The notes beneath the pieces are model-generated. The model was not told where the DNA came from and did no database searches. It worked only from the letters and a program-made list of their open reading frames with translations. A DNA stretch of 64,000 nt, from positions 475,001 to 539,000 of the forward strand of contig JAFEUB010000300.1 in assembly GCA_024529925.1 (NCBI GenBank). The letters run 5' to 3'. Positions 44,646-56,900 of the stretch are shown one piece after another (within the stretch, counting starts at the first letter, position 1; each line of letters begins with the position of its first letter). This stretch comes from Ophthalmolycus amberensis. Lineage: Eukaryota; Chordata; Actinopteri; Perciformes; Zoarcidae. The position numbers and the translations under genes are program-made.

Positions 44646-45540
44646 ATTGATTTTTAGAAAACCTTTATTTTACTTAAAACAATATGAACAAACAAAACAT
44701 CGTTGCCGTGGCAATGGATTAGAAGCAACTCCTCAAAACAAAAACAAAACAAAAAACAATCAAAATAGTTTCTTTTCATAATATGTACAAGGAGCGTTGA
44801 GTTCATTCAGCTCTGTAATTAATCCTAGATCTGGAAAATGATCTGTAGAGTCAGGAGTTCAGGATCCTCCTGCTCCGCCGGTTGGAGTCCTCAGAGGAGC
44901 ACAGCATGCTGCTGAGACCTGAGTCGTGCCGTCCTGGATGCCCATCCTGGCTCCGTTCACCAGCGTTCACCAGTGTAGTGAGCACGTGGGCTCCGGTCTC
45001 TTTACTTGGCTCCATTATTGTTCATCTCTTTCCTTATTGTCTGAACTATCTTCTTCAGTCTGAAGCCTTCCTGCTTCGTGAGACCTCCTCTGTCCTTGCT
45101 TCTCATGTGTGATCTGGCCGAGCTGGAGAGCTTCTCCTTGTCAGAGAGGTAGTCCTCCACTTTGGCTCCTCTTACGTTCTTGCTTCTCTTCAGATACTCC
45201 TGTATCTCCTCCACGCTGTAACCTTGAGAGTTCTTACAGCTGCCAGCCTCGTGTTCAGAGAGCTCACTTTCAGCAGCAGCATCTTCCTCCAGACTGGGCT
45301 CACACTCAGCTGCTCATACTTCCTGTCCTTGCCACTTTTTTGGCCTGTGAATTCCCACTGTTTCCTCCCTTTTTCCTCTTCAGCTGAGGAGCTTTGAGTT
45401 GCTCCTCGTCTTCCTCCATGTCTACCTCACTACCTGACTCCACCCGTCCTCCAGTACTCTCCCTCACCTTCTGGACATCACTTGTCCCCTCCTCCCTCAC
45501 CTCCTGGGCCACACTTGTCTCCTCCACCATCACCTCCTCT
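44646..45540 (-). mobile_element. Probable L1/Tx1-type LINE ORF1 fragment
   Basis: Minus-strand frames at 45306-45533 and 45002-45214 encode charged, ORF1-like text (EEVRESTGGRVESG ...; QEYLKRSKNVRGAKVEDYLS ... LSSSARSHMRS). This resembles the C-terminal region of fish L1/Tx1-type ORF1 proteins. The minus-strand 3' end has an AATAAAGG signal near 44665. The piece is framed by a GA tract on one side and a CT tract on the other. The clade is tentative. Confidence 0.45.
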
Positions 45541-46076
45541 CCCCCTCCCTCCCTCCCCCCCCCCTCTCTCTGTCTCTCTCTCCCCCTCCCTCTCTCCCCC
45601 CCCCCTCTCTCTCTCCCCCTCCCTCTCTCCCCCTCCCTCTCTCCCCCCCTCTCTCTGTCTCTCTCTCCCCCTCCCTCCCCCCCCTCTCTCTCTCCCCCTC
45701 CCTCTCCCCCTCCCTCTCTCCCCCCCCCCTCTCTCCCCCTCCCTCTCCCCCTCCCTCTCTCCCCCCCTCTCTCTGTCTCTCTCTCCCCCTCCCTCTCTCC
45801 CCCCTTTCTCTCTCTGTCTCTCTCTCCCCCTCCCTCTCTCCCCCCCCTTTCTCTCTCTGTCTCTCTCTCCCCCTCCCTCTCTCCCCCCCTTTCTCTCTCT
45901 GTCTCTCTCTCCCCCTCCCTCTCTCCCCCCTCTCTCTCTCTCTTCCTCCCTCTCTCCTCCTCCCTCTCTCCCCCCTCTCTCTCTCTCTGTCTCTCCCTAC
46001 CCCTCCCTCTCTCCCCCCTCTCTCTCTCTCTCTGTCTCTCTCTCCCCCTCCCTCTCTCCCCCCTCTCTCTCTCTTT
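45541..46076. repeat. CT/CCCCTCC polypyrimidine tract
   Basis: 535 bp of almost pure pyrimidine, built from CTCTCTCCCCCTCCCTCTC and TCTGTCTCTCTCT words with a period near 55-65 bp. Confidence 0.95.
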
Positions 46077-46278
46077 GTGTTAAAAACTGGTTTGTTTTGT
46101 TTCCTTCACACAACTTCTCTGAATAAACTACATTCATAACCAAACCTCCTGAAACAAAACATTTAAAGTATTCAAAGTAAACACTTTACTGTTTGTTTGT
46201 TTGTTGGAAGAAGAAGAGTTGAAGTATTTCTGGTCACAGGAGGAGTGAGGAAGTGAGGATGTGAGGATGTGAGGAAGT

Positions 46279-49057
46279 TCTTCTTCTTCTTTTCGTTTCA
46301 CTGAAGCGTGATGGTTATATGACAGTTTCCCATTTCTTTACACAGTCCTTTGCATTTTCATTGAACACTGCAAGGTCTTTTGAGTTGCAAGGGTTGGGTA
46401 GTAGAGGACAGACAAGGCAATGCTCCATAGTATGGTCTGCTTCTCCACATTCACATGTGGTTGGGCCAGCCTTGTAGCCCCATCTGACCAGAGCAGCTTT
46501 TGATCGTCCCGTTCTTGTTCTGAGGCGGTTTAGTGTTTTCCATTGAGCCCATGGTGCTTCTGGGCCAGGGGGAAGGTTTTCAGTGGGGGTGTCCCATGAC
46601 AGTTGTAGGAGGGTCATTCTCATGCTTTTCCCTCCAGAGTTGGAGTCTGGTTTCTTCCCGAGACTTTATTAGGGGCTGGACATGGCTGAGAAAGCTTCTT
46701 CTTGATTTTAGCCGTTGGGCCGGAGGGTGACATCCATGGAGGCGATGGCGTTCATCACTAGTAGATTTAGTTTTCTCGACTCGGCTGGCAACTTCCCGTC
46801 TAATATCAGCAGGGGCAATGCCAGCGAGGAGGTGAAGGTTGCTTGTGTTGGTGGGTTTCAAGCAGCCAGTGATCAGGCGGCAGGTGTTGTTCAGTGCTGG
46901 GTCAAGTTTCTTGGCATGGGTTGACCTCTCCCAAACTGGACATGCATATTCCGCAGAGGAATAGCACAGGGCCAGAGCAGTAGATCTTATTGTGTGTGCT
47001 GTGGCTCCCCATTTGGAGTTGGTCAGTTTCCGTAGGATGTTGTTTCGGGAACCGACTTTGGATTTTGTGTTGTTGATGTGCTCCTTAAAGGAGAGAGTAC
47101 GATCCAGGGTTACTCCAAGGTAGACAGGGTGGGTACAGTGCTCAAGTGGTGTTCCAGACCATTTGATGTTAAGTGGTCGGTTGGCTTCACGGTTCCTGAG
47201 ATGGAAGGAGCAGACTTGGGTCTTTGCAGGGTTGGCATGTAGGTGGTTGCGCTCGTAATAGAGTAGTAGCTCCTCTAGAGCTGTGGTGAGGTTTAATTCT
47301 ACTGCTTTGAACGAATTCTCTTGGGATGTTACACAGCGATCGTCTGCATAGATGAAACTCTCAGTGTTCTGGTCCATTGGCTGGTCGTTGGTGTAGATGT
47401 TATACAGTAGTGGGGCCAGCACACTACCTTGAGGTAGGCCATTCCGTTGTTGTCGCCAGCGACTCTGCTTGTTATTCAGGACAACAAAGAAGCGCCTGTC
47501 TTTCAGAAGGGCTCCAATGAGGTCTGAGTGCCAGGTCTTTTGTCAACTCCAAGATCTTTTTTAGGAGGAGGCGATGGTTCACAGTGTCATATGCGGCAGC
47601 CAGATCAACAAAGACAGCACCTGTTACCAGTCCTTTCTGGAATCCGTCCTCGATGTGTTGAGTGAGGTTCAGAAGTTGGCTTGTTGTAGATTTGCCAGGT
47701 TGGAATCCGGCTTGTTGAGGTATGATGGCTGGTTCAGCAACAGGGGCAAGTCTGTTGAGGATCAAGCGCTCAAACAGCTTGTAGAGGTGGCATAGCAGAG
47801 AGATTGGGCGGAAGCTCTTTGCATGCGTTGGGTCTTTGCCTGGTTTGAGAAGGGCAATAATCCTGGTTTTCCTCCAGATTTTTGGGATGTTTTTTGTCAG
47901 CATGCACTTATTCATCAGCTCGAGGATCCATTTCCTCATCAGAGGTCCAAAATGCTTGATCTCTTCAGTGAAAATGTTATCCAGTCCGATGGCTTTGCCA
48001 GTTTTTAGGGTGTTGATGCTGATATTGAGCTCTTCAGGGGAAAACGGCTTGGTCAGTCCCATGGTTTGGGAGTGCTTTACTCGATCTATCTTTGGTCTTG
48101 GCTGTTTAGTGGTGGGTTTTCCATTGAGCAGCAGCTGGTGCGCAACTTGGTTGGCAGTGGTCGTATACTGTTGCCGAGCTGCGGTTGATGGATCGTTGCT
48201 GATTTTTCGGATGAGGCTCCATGCCTTTTTGCTATTCTTTGCCATATCAGTTGTCTCCAGCAGGTTTTTCCACTTCAGCTGGTGGCGTTCTGAAATGGAG
48301 GTCATGAGTCTCTCACCTACTTCGGTGGTAGTTTCAGCAAAGGGGTCAGATTCATAGAGCTGTTTGTATCGCTCGTACAGTTCGGTACTTGTAGCGTCAA
48401 GGCCAGGGATGTATTGAGTGCGGCATCCTCTTGGGATGTTCTTGCGGGCTGCTTCATGCACAAGCTTAGTGAGTTTGTCATAGTTCCTGGGGTCTGCTGG
48501 GAGATGGGCAATCTTCCTGTCAAGATGTTCTTGGAAGCCAGGCCAGTTTGCTTTTCCAAAGTTGAATCTTCTTCGGAATGGAACTGTGGCTGGGGTTATT
48601 GCAGCGTTGACTGTGATGCCGATGGGACGGTGTTGGCAGTGGCTCCAAGACCAGCTTTTTGCTTAATCCGGCAATGTTGTGGCTGACAAACACGATATCA
48701 GGGTTGTAACCTGCTCTCCATCGTCCGCTGTTGAAGGACTTTGGTTGTTTTGCGTCATGGATCAGATTAAGCTGGCAGTTTTCAGCCCACATTTCTACAG
48801 CATCTCCATCTGCATTGTTGTTGGCGTATCCCCATTGCGTGCTGTGGCTATTGAAATCTCCTATCACAATCTTCGGTTTTCCGGATGGTGGCATTTCAGG
48901 CATCTCCATAGGTATGGGGGGCGGTTTGTAGACTGAGGTGATGGTAACTCCTCTGAGCTCAGTGGTTAGGACTTCAATGTTGTTTTCATCGCTCTTTGAT
49001 GTTGATTCGGCAATTGTCCCATTTTTTGCTGGCATGATGCTGCCATATTTCTTATTT
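46279..49057 (-). mobile_element. Endonuclease/RT LINE of the R1-Jockey-I group, 5'-truncated
   Basis: A 2.8-kb minus-strand LINE. Frames at 48520-49077 (endonuclease: TSVYKPPP, GDFNSHS, SLKK region), 47472-48461 and 46580-47422 (RT: FRPISLLCHLYK, VDLAAAYDTVNH, FIYADD) and 46315-46623 (C-terminal zinc-binding region: CECGEADHTMEHC) are separated by frameshifts, so it is inactive. A perfect 10-bp target-site duplication, GTGAGGAAGT, lies at 46269-46278 and 49058-49067. The 3' tail is GAAGAA-rich. The domain order and the Cys/His end suit the Nimb/I/R1 side of the LINE tree rather than L2 or Rex1. Confidence 0.8.
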
Positions 49058-49067
49058 GTGAGGAAGT

Positions 49068-49362
49068 GAGGAGGCATAAAGTCTCAGCATCCTCAGGTTT
49101 CTCTCTAAACTCCGACCTGTTGAGGACGACTTGAGGATTTACAGAACCTGTATTTGATGTGATCAGGTGTTGATGAATATCGACTGTCAGGATTTAATCA
49201 TGTGCCTCTGACTCTTTAACAACTACATGGATATATATATTATGTATATTATATTTATTATGTTTATTATGTTTATCTAGAACCAAGAACACAGAACCGT
49301 TCAGCAGCAGGTCAGAACGAGGTGGAAACAGGAAGTCAAACACAATACACTCGTTACTCTGT

Positions 49363-49414
<52 letters not shown>

Positions 49415-50055
49415 GGGGGGGGGGTACTTCCTTTAATTGTATTTGGGAATGTCAGGAATTCAACAGATCAGTCCAGATGTGTTTAACCTCCTGATGAAAC
49501 GTTTTACTGTGTTAGTATTAGTGTAAGTATTAGTAGTAGTACTAGTGTTACTGTTAGTATGTCTATTAGTATCAGTATTAGTATTAGTATTAGCATCCAA
49601 CATGTTCTCAGGATGAAGAACAAACTTTAACTCTAAAGTCAGAGAGCTACTTTCAAACTTTATTGTCAACCGAGTGTTTCATTTTGGTTTTTGCTTTGTT
49701 GTGTATACAGTCTTTTGTGCTTTATTTGCTTTATTTGGTTTTATTGTAGTAGTAGTTTATTATTTTCTAAATGTTTATCTGTTATTGCTGGTCTGCTGCT
49801 GTTTTACATCATCAAGTTGATCTGCTTAACTGATGACTTTATATGTCATTTATATGGTTGGAGTATAAAGTCTTGTTTTTGTCCACAAACTTAAATAAAT
49901 GAAGACAGTTTTAGGTTAATAAATATCTGCAGCCACCAGGAGGCGACATCAACAAAATGCTGTTTAATGGACCTTAGAAGAAGAAGAAGAAGAAGAATAA
50001 GAAGCAGCTGATCACCTGACTGAGTTAAACCCAGAATGATCACACTGAAGACAAC
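49068..50055. other. Spacer before vps16
   Basis: No exon is seen before 50056. Contains a GT run grading into about 27 consecutive G (49362-49425), TAGTATTAGTATTAG repeats (49510-49590), and an AAGAAG run (49979-49999) close to the presumed vps16 promoter. Confidence 0.5.
49362..49425. repeat. GT run followed by a long G homopolymer
   Basis: (GT)18 or so followed by an unbroken G tract of about 27. The length of the homopolymer may not be accurate in the assembly. Confidence 0.85.
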
Positions 50056-50829
50056 ATGTCGTTCATCACAGCCAACTGGAACCCGCTGGGTGAAGCGTTC
50101 TATCGGTCAGTTTATCTCTGGTTTACTGGTCAGACAGCAGTTAGCAGCTAACGTTAGACAGCAGTTAGCATTAGCTTTGCAACTAACAACACACTGCAGC
50201 TGTACATAAGCTGTCATTACATGTTAGCCGTTAGCTCGCTGTGGGCTGCTAACGTGACTCTGTTAGCCTGTTTGTTAACGTTAGCTATCTGTTAGCTGTC
50301 TGTTAACCTATTTGTTAGCTGTCTGTTAGCCTGTTTGTTAGCCTGTTTGTTAGCTGTCTGTTAGCCTGTTTGTTAGCTGTCTGTTAACCTGTTTGTAAGC
50401 TGTCTGTTAGCCTGTTTGTTAGCTGTCTGTTAGCCTGTTTGTTAGCTGTCTGTTAGCCTGTTTGTTAGCTGTCTGTTAGCCTGTTTGTTAGCTGTCTGTT
50501 AACCTGTTTGTTAGCTGTCTGTCAACCTGTTTGTTAGCTGTCAGCCTGTTTGTTAGCTGTCTGTTAGCCTGTTTGTTAAGCTGTTTGTTAGCTGGATGTT
50601 AGCCTGTTTGTTAGCTGTCTGTTAGCCTCAGGTTGAAATTTTTAAATGGAGTCTGGTGAAAAACAGAAGTTTAATATGAGCTGAAATAATTAATCATCAT
50701 GTTTGTTTGTTTTCAGTAAAAGTGAACTTTATGAGATGAGCTGGAACCTGAAGGATGGACTCAGAGACTGTCTGGTGTCTGCAGCTCCTTATGGAGGTCC
50801 AATAGGTAGACACGCATGTATACACTAAT

Positions 50830-50867
<38 letters not shown>

Positions 50868-50930
50868 ACTGTCTGGTGTCTGCAGCTCCTTATGGAGGTC
50901 CAATAGGTAGACACGCATGGATACACACTA

Positions 50931-50963
<33 letters not shown>

Positions 50964-53900
50964 GATACTGTCTGGTGTCTGCAGCTCCTTATGGAGGTCC
51001 AATAGGTACACACACATGTATACACACTAACACGCATACACGAATGTACTCATTATAAACATTCAACTATAACAATGAAAGGAGTAACAGTGTTTTCATA
51101 AAGTGTTGATGTTCCATTGTGTCTCAGCTCTCCTCAGAGAACCTCACAGACGTTCTCCGAGCTCTCGTCCTCAGTTAGAGATTTATTCTGCGTCCGGAGT
51201 CTCCATCGCCAGCTTCCCGGTAAACTCACCTGTCCTCACGAACCAATCACTTCCTTCTTCATTGTTAGTGTTATTATTGTCTCCTCAAAGCAAGGAAAGG
51301 AATCGAGGAGATCCGTTAGAAAACAAAGTTCTCCATCTTCTCCTCGCTCCTCTGGTTCTACCAACGTTCTCATGTGGTGGAACCATGTTTGTGTTACAGC
51401 ATGGTATTAATCAGTAACACAAAGTAACGTAGTACTAATATACATAAAGACTCATGTACAACTTGATGCTGCTTTCTATATTTCTGTAATATCAAAGTCA
51501 TTTATTAGAATAAGAAGGCTTTTCCTAAAAGTTGGGTGGTGTTCGTGGTTAGATTCCACTGAATTATGATAATACTGTCTGGTCTGTAATGAGCTCCCTG
51601 TACCCGTCTGTCTGTCTGTCTCTGTACCCGTCTGTCTCTGTACCCGTCTGTCTGTCTCTGTACCCGTCTGTCTGTCTCTGTACCCGTCTGTCTGTCTCTC
51701 TCTTTCAGTGGAAGAGCGGTCCGGTGGTCCACTTGGGTTGGACGGTTAATGATGAGCTGTTGTGTATTCAGGAGGACGGATCAGTTCTGATCTACGATCT
51801 GTTCGGATCCTTCAAGAGACACTTCAGTATGGGACAGGTCAGTCTGGTAACTAGTCTGTTACCATGTTAACTAACATGTAGTTAGTTTGTTAGAGTTAAT
51901 GTTGTGTGCTTGTTGTTGTAAACAGGAAGTGGTCCAGAGTCAGTTGTTAACATGTTGTTGTAAACAGGAAGTGGTCCAGAGTCAGTTGTTAACATGTTGT
52001 TGTAAACAGGAAGTGGTCCAGAGTCAGTTGTTAACATGTTGTTGTAAACAGGAAGTGGTCCAGAGTCCGTTGTTAACATGTTGTTGTTGTAAACAGGAAG
52101 TGGTCCAGAGTCAGTTGTTAACATGTTGTTGTTGTAAGGCAAGGCAAGGCAAGTTTATTTGTATAGCACATTTCAACAACAAGGTAATTCAAAGTGCTTC
52201 ACATAAAACCATTAAAAGCATCAAAACATAAGGCAAAAGAAAAGGAGATTTAAAAACAATTAAAGAAACAGTGTAAGAAATAAAATTCAGTAGTAAAATG
52301 CAGAAATGCAGGAAATTGATTAATATATTAATTGAATGTGGTTCAATTAAAGGCAGCAGCAAACAGAAAGGTCTTCAATCTTGATTTAAATGAGCTGAGG
52401 GTCTCAGCAGACCTGCAGCTTTCTGGGACTTTGTTCCAGATATGTGGAGCAGAAAAACTGAACGCTGCTTCTCCATGTTTAGTTCTGACTCTGGGAACAG
52501 AAAGTAGACCGGTCCCAGACGACCTGAGGGGTCGGGATGGTTCATAAGGTAGCAGCAGATCAGAGATGTATTTTGGCCCAAAACCATTCAGTGCTTTGTA
52601 AACCAACAGCAGGATTTTAAAGTCAATTCTTTGTTGGACAGGAAGCCAGTGCAAAGACCTCAGAACTGGAGTGATGTGATCCACCCTCCTGGTCTTAGTG
52701 AGGACTCGAGCTGCAGCGTTCTGAATCAGCTGCAGCTTTCTGACGGACTTTTTACAGAGACCTGTAAACACACCGTTACAGTAGTCCAGTCTGCTGAAGA
52801 TAAATGCGTGGACAAGTTTTTCCAAATCCTGTTGAGACATAAGTCCTCTAATCCTTGATATATTCTTCAGGTGATAATAGGCTGATTTTGTAATTGTCTT
52901 GATATGGTTGAGGTCTGAATCCATAACTACACCTAGATTTCTGGCTTGGTTTGTGGGTTTTAACATCAGTGACTGAAGCTGAGCGGTGATTTTCAATTGT
53001 TCGTCCTTGGTACCAAAAACAATTACTTCTGTTTTATCTTTGTTTAATTGAAGAAAATTCTGGCACATCCAGTTGTTGATTTGTTCAATGCAGTTACCCA
53101 GCCCTTGTATGGGATTATAGTCCCCTGGTGACATAGTTATGTAGATTTGTGTGTCGTCTGCATAATTATGATAACACACTTTGTTGTTTTCCATAATCTG
53201 AGCTAGTGGAAGCATGTAGATGTTGAACAGAAGAGGCCCCAGTATTGAACCTTGGGGAACACCACATGTCATTTTAGTCAGCTGTGATGTGTAATCAGCT
53301 ACAGACACAAAGTATTCTCGGCCCTTCAAGTAGGATTCAAACCAGTTAAGTGCTGTGCCAGAGAGTCCCACCCAGATTTTTAGTCTTTCTAGGAGTATGG
53401 CATGGTCGACCGTGTCGAATGCAGCACTGAGATCTAGTAACACTAAGACTGAACTTCTGCCGTTGTCTATGTTTAAGTGGATGTCGTTGAAAACCTTAAC
53501 AAGAGCAGTTTCAGTGCTGTGGTGCTGTCGAAAGCCTGACTGGAAAACATCAAAGCAGTTATTTACGGTCAAGAAGTTGGTCAGCTGTTGGAAAACCGCT
53601 TTTTCAATTATTTTACTTAAAAATGGGAGGTTTGATATTGGCCGATAATTTTTCATCGTTGCGGAGTCTAAACTAGCCTTCTTTAGGAGTGGTTTAATAA
53701 CTGCAGTTTTTAGGGCTTGTGGGAAGACACCTGAGAGAAGGGATGTGTTTACAATTTGTAAAAGATCAGTGGTCATGCAGTTTGAAATATTTTTGAAAAA
53801 GTGTGTTGGTAGAATATCCAAGCAGCAGGAGGATGACTTCAGATGTTGTATAATGTCTTCTAGGCTTCTACGGTCGATTGAATGAAATTGTGTCATGATA

Positions 53901-56900
53901 TTTGAATGGTTGTTATTCAGAGATCGGGACAACACATATCCTGTGGTTGATGTGGAGGCACTGACTGCTTGTCTAATTTTCTGAATTTTGTCAGTAAAAA
54001 AGGAGGCAAATTGATTGCATGCCCAGGTGGATTGGAGTTCAGCAGCTACCGACACTGGAGGGTTTGTTAGCCTGTCGACGGTAGCAAATAAGGTGCGTGT
54101 ATTGTTCTTGTTTTTGGTTATGATGTCAGAGAAGAATGACTGCCTTGCATTTCTAAGTTCCAAATTATAATTGCGAAGTCTCTCTTTATAGATGTCACAG
54201 TGAACCTGGAGATTAGTTTTTCGCCACCTGCGCTCAGCTTTCGGACACTCTCGTTTCTCCATTTTGACCAACGTAGCATTTCTCCAAGGAGATCTTTGCT
54301 TACCCGAGACAACCTTCACTTTAGTGGGTGCAATGGCATCAATAATATTTTTAACTTTAAAATTGAAGCCATCTACAAGCTCATTGACTGAGAGGCAAGA
54401 GAGGGCTGGTGTGGAGGAGAACTTCTGAATAAATAGTTCACTGGTGTTTTCAGAGATGTAACGCTTTGTCACAACCTTGGTTTGGACATTTGTGTGCAAG
54501 GAGATTGCACTCTCAAAGAAAACACAGAAATGATCAGAGAGTGCAACATCAGTCACAGCAACCTTGGAAATGTTTACACCTTTGGTGATGATTAGGTCCA
54601 GAGTGTGCCCCCTGTTGTGGGTGGGTCCTGTCACATGCTGAGTCAGATCATAGTTATCAAGGACACCACATAGTTCTATAGACTCTCTGTCCTGGGGATT
54701 ATCAACATGGATATTAAAATCACCAACAATAACAACACAGTCAAAATCAATACAGATTACAGACAGCAGTTCAGTAAACTCATCAAAGAAGGTCGCACAG
54801 TATTTAGGCGGTCTGTAAATGTTTAGGAATAAAGCTTGAGTGGAATTCAGAGCCACATATTCAAAATAACTAAAATGACTAAAGGGCATCTGCTTGCATT
54901 GAAGAGAATCATTAAATAAAACAGCAACTCCACCTCCTTTCTTATGCGCTCTTGTTTCGCTCATGAAACTGAAGTTGGGAGGTGTTGATTCAATAAGAAC
55001 AGCTGCATTGTTATCTTGATTTAACCAAGTTTCAGTTAAAAACAAAATGTCCAGTTTGTGCCTCATAATAAAATCATTGATTAAAAATGTTTTTCCTGAC
55101 AGAGACCTGACATTTAATAAAGCTAAGTTTAATGTGGTTAAAGCTTACTTTGCCCAATTTATTTGGACAGGCTGACGAGGAGTGTATGCTAAGTTTGATA
55201 AGTTTGCATGTTTACTATTGTTTCTTCGCAGCCTCATCTTTCCTTTTCTATGAACTTGCAGAGTTCATAGAAACGGGCCCCGAAACGGGCCCCGTATGCT
55301 AGCTGCATACGGGGCCCCGACCTTTCCTGGAGAGAGTCATTGGTATCATTAGCCTTGTAGCCTGGACCCAGAAGATATCAATTATTTAGGGGAGACAGAG
55401 GATGGTTGTAGTTCCGTCGAGGAGTGGGGAGAGGAGTGTGTTTGGTTCCAGCAATGACCAGCTCTTTCATGTGGTCAGTGAACTCCAGGTGGGGGGAGGA
55501 TGGGGAGAGTGTGAGAGAGGCTTGCGATCCAAAGTATGGACCCGAAATAGAAGTAGGTGCTGGGGAGGTAGGTAAAGACTCCTCGTCTAGGAAGTCTATA
55601 CTTTGCAGTCCAAAGTATGGACCTGAAGTAGGTGCTGGGGAGGGAGGTAAAGCTAGGAAGGGTGGGGCGTTAGGCGGGGGCATCCTTCCCGTAAGGTCTC
55701 CATGGCGATGCTGTGTGGTTATCTCTTGTTTAGACTCCTCTTGTATCTTGTCCTTGGCAGTAGGGACAGACGAGTGACGCAGGGAGAAAAATAGGTTAGA
55801 GGTAAACAGTTTTACCCCTGACTTGTTTAGGGAAACTCCATGCGCTGTAAAAAGATGTCTGCGCTCCCAGAAAAGGTAGAAATTGTTGATAAAATGTACT
55901 GAATGGTCAGTACATGCAGTTGACAGCCATCTGTTCAGTGCAAACAGCCTGCTGAATCCTTCATCTCCTCCTCTGACTGTTGGGAGAGGGCCACTGATGA
56001 ACACCTCAGCCTTGACAGAGCTGACTGTTTTTAACAGATCAATAAAGTCTCGCTTCAGAACTTCAGACTGTTGTTTCACAACATCACAGCTTCCTGTATG
56101 CACGATGATGTTTTTCGCTGTGGGATAGTCAGCCACGATGTCCAGGATTTTGTCTCTCATGTCAGAGACCATATCTTTCGGAAAGCAGAGTATTTTGGTG
56201 TTCTTGCTGCACAGTTTTCTGACATCTTTTACAGCATAGTCACCAACAATCAGAGTCTCAGGCCCAGTCACTAGCTTTGCCTGCGGCCTTTTACTCTCAC
56301 ATTGACTCTCAGTTCTTACCCTGCTTTGAGGAGATAGCTGCTTATCCAGGTCATCAGATGGAGATTTAGGATCCTGCGACAATGGAGCAAATCTGTTTTG
56401 AAGTTGCAGGCTTGGTTGTTGTGGAGGTGTTTTGCAGGTTTTACTTTTCTTAGCTGTCCTTGGCTTTGTCCATCTGGGTGCACGGGTTGAGGAGGAGTTC
56501 TGCCCGTGTGCTAGTGCAGGCCAGCCAGTCGCATCACAAATCCCAGGGCGCTGGACTCTGCCTGTTAGTCGTCCTCCCACATATTTTCTCTTCGGCTTTG
56601 CACCGAGAGAGTTCCAGGGAGGACTACCATTTGAAGACTCATTATCTGCTCTCTCCTCCTGTTTCTTGGTAGGCCTGGTTGTGCTAGTTAGCTGTGTCTT
56701 AGCTAGCGTTTGTCCAGTGTTTTTAGTAAACAGGAAGTGGTCCAGAGTCAGGTGTTAACTAGTTGTTGTTGTAAACGGGAAGTGGTCCAGAGTCAGGTGT
56801 TAACATGTTGTTGTAAACAGGAAGTGGTCCAGAGTCAGGTGTTAACATGTTGTTGTCAACAGGAAGTGGTCCAGAGTCAGGTGTTAGAAGCCAAAGTTTT

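Larger units (their letters stand above)
52138..56725 (-). mobile_element. L2-type LINE inserted in vps16 intron 4
   Basis: A 4.6-kb minus-strand LINE with two long open frames. Its 3' end is the GCCTTGCCTTGCC-type tail (plus strand GGCAAGGCAAGGCAAG at 52138) after TATACAAATAAACTT. The 5' end falls inside ORF1, so the copy is 5'-truncated. GTAA borders both sides (52134-52137 and 56726-56729). It interrupts the exon 5 acceptor array, leaving five copies on one side and four on the other. Confidence 0.9.

Noticed and set aside
43970..44781. Arg/Glu-rich frames (RERDRERQ)
   Set aside because: Pure product of GA/CAGAGA repeats with no splice or domain support.
45394..46126. Ser/Pro/Leu-rich frames of 214-229 codons
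   Set aside because: Translation of the CT tract; no gene features.
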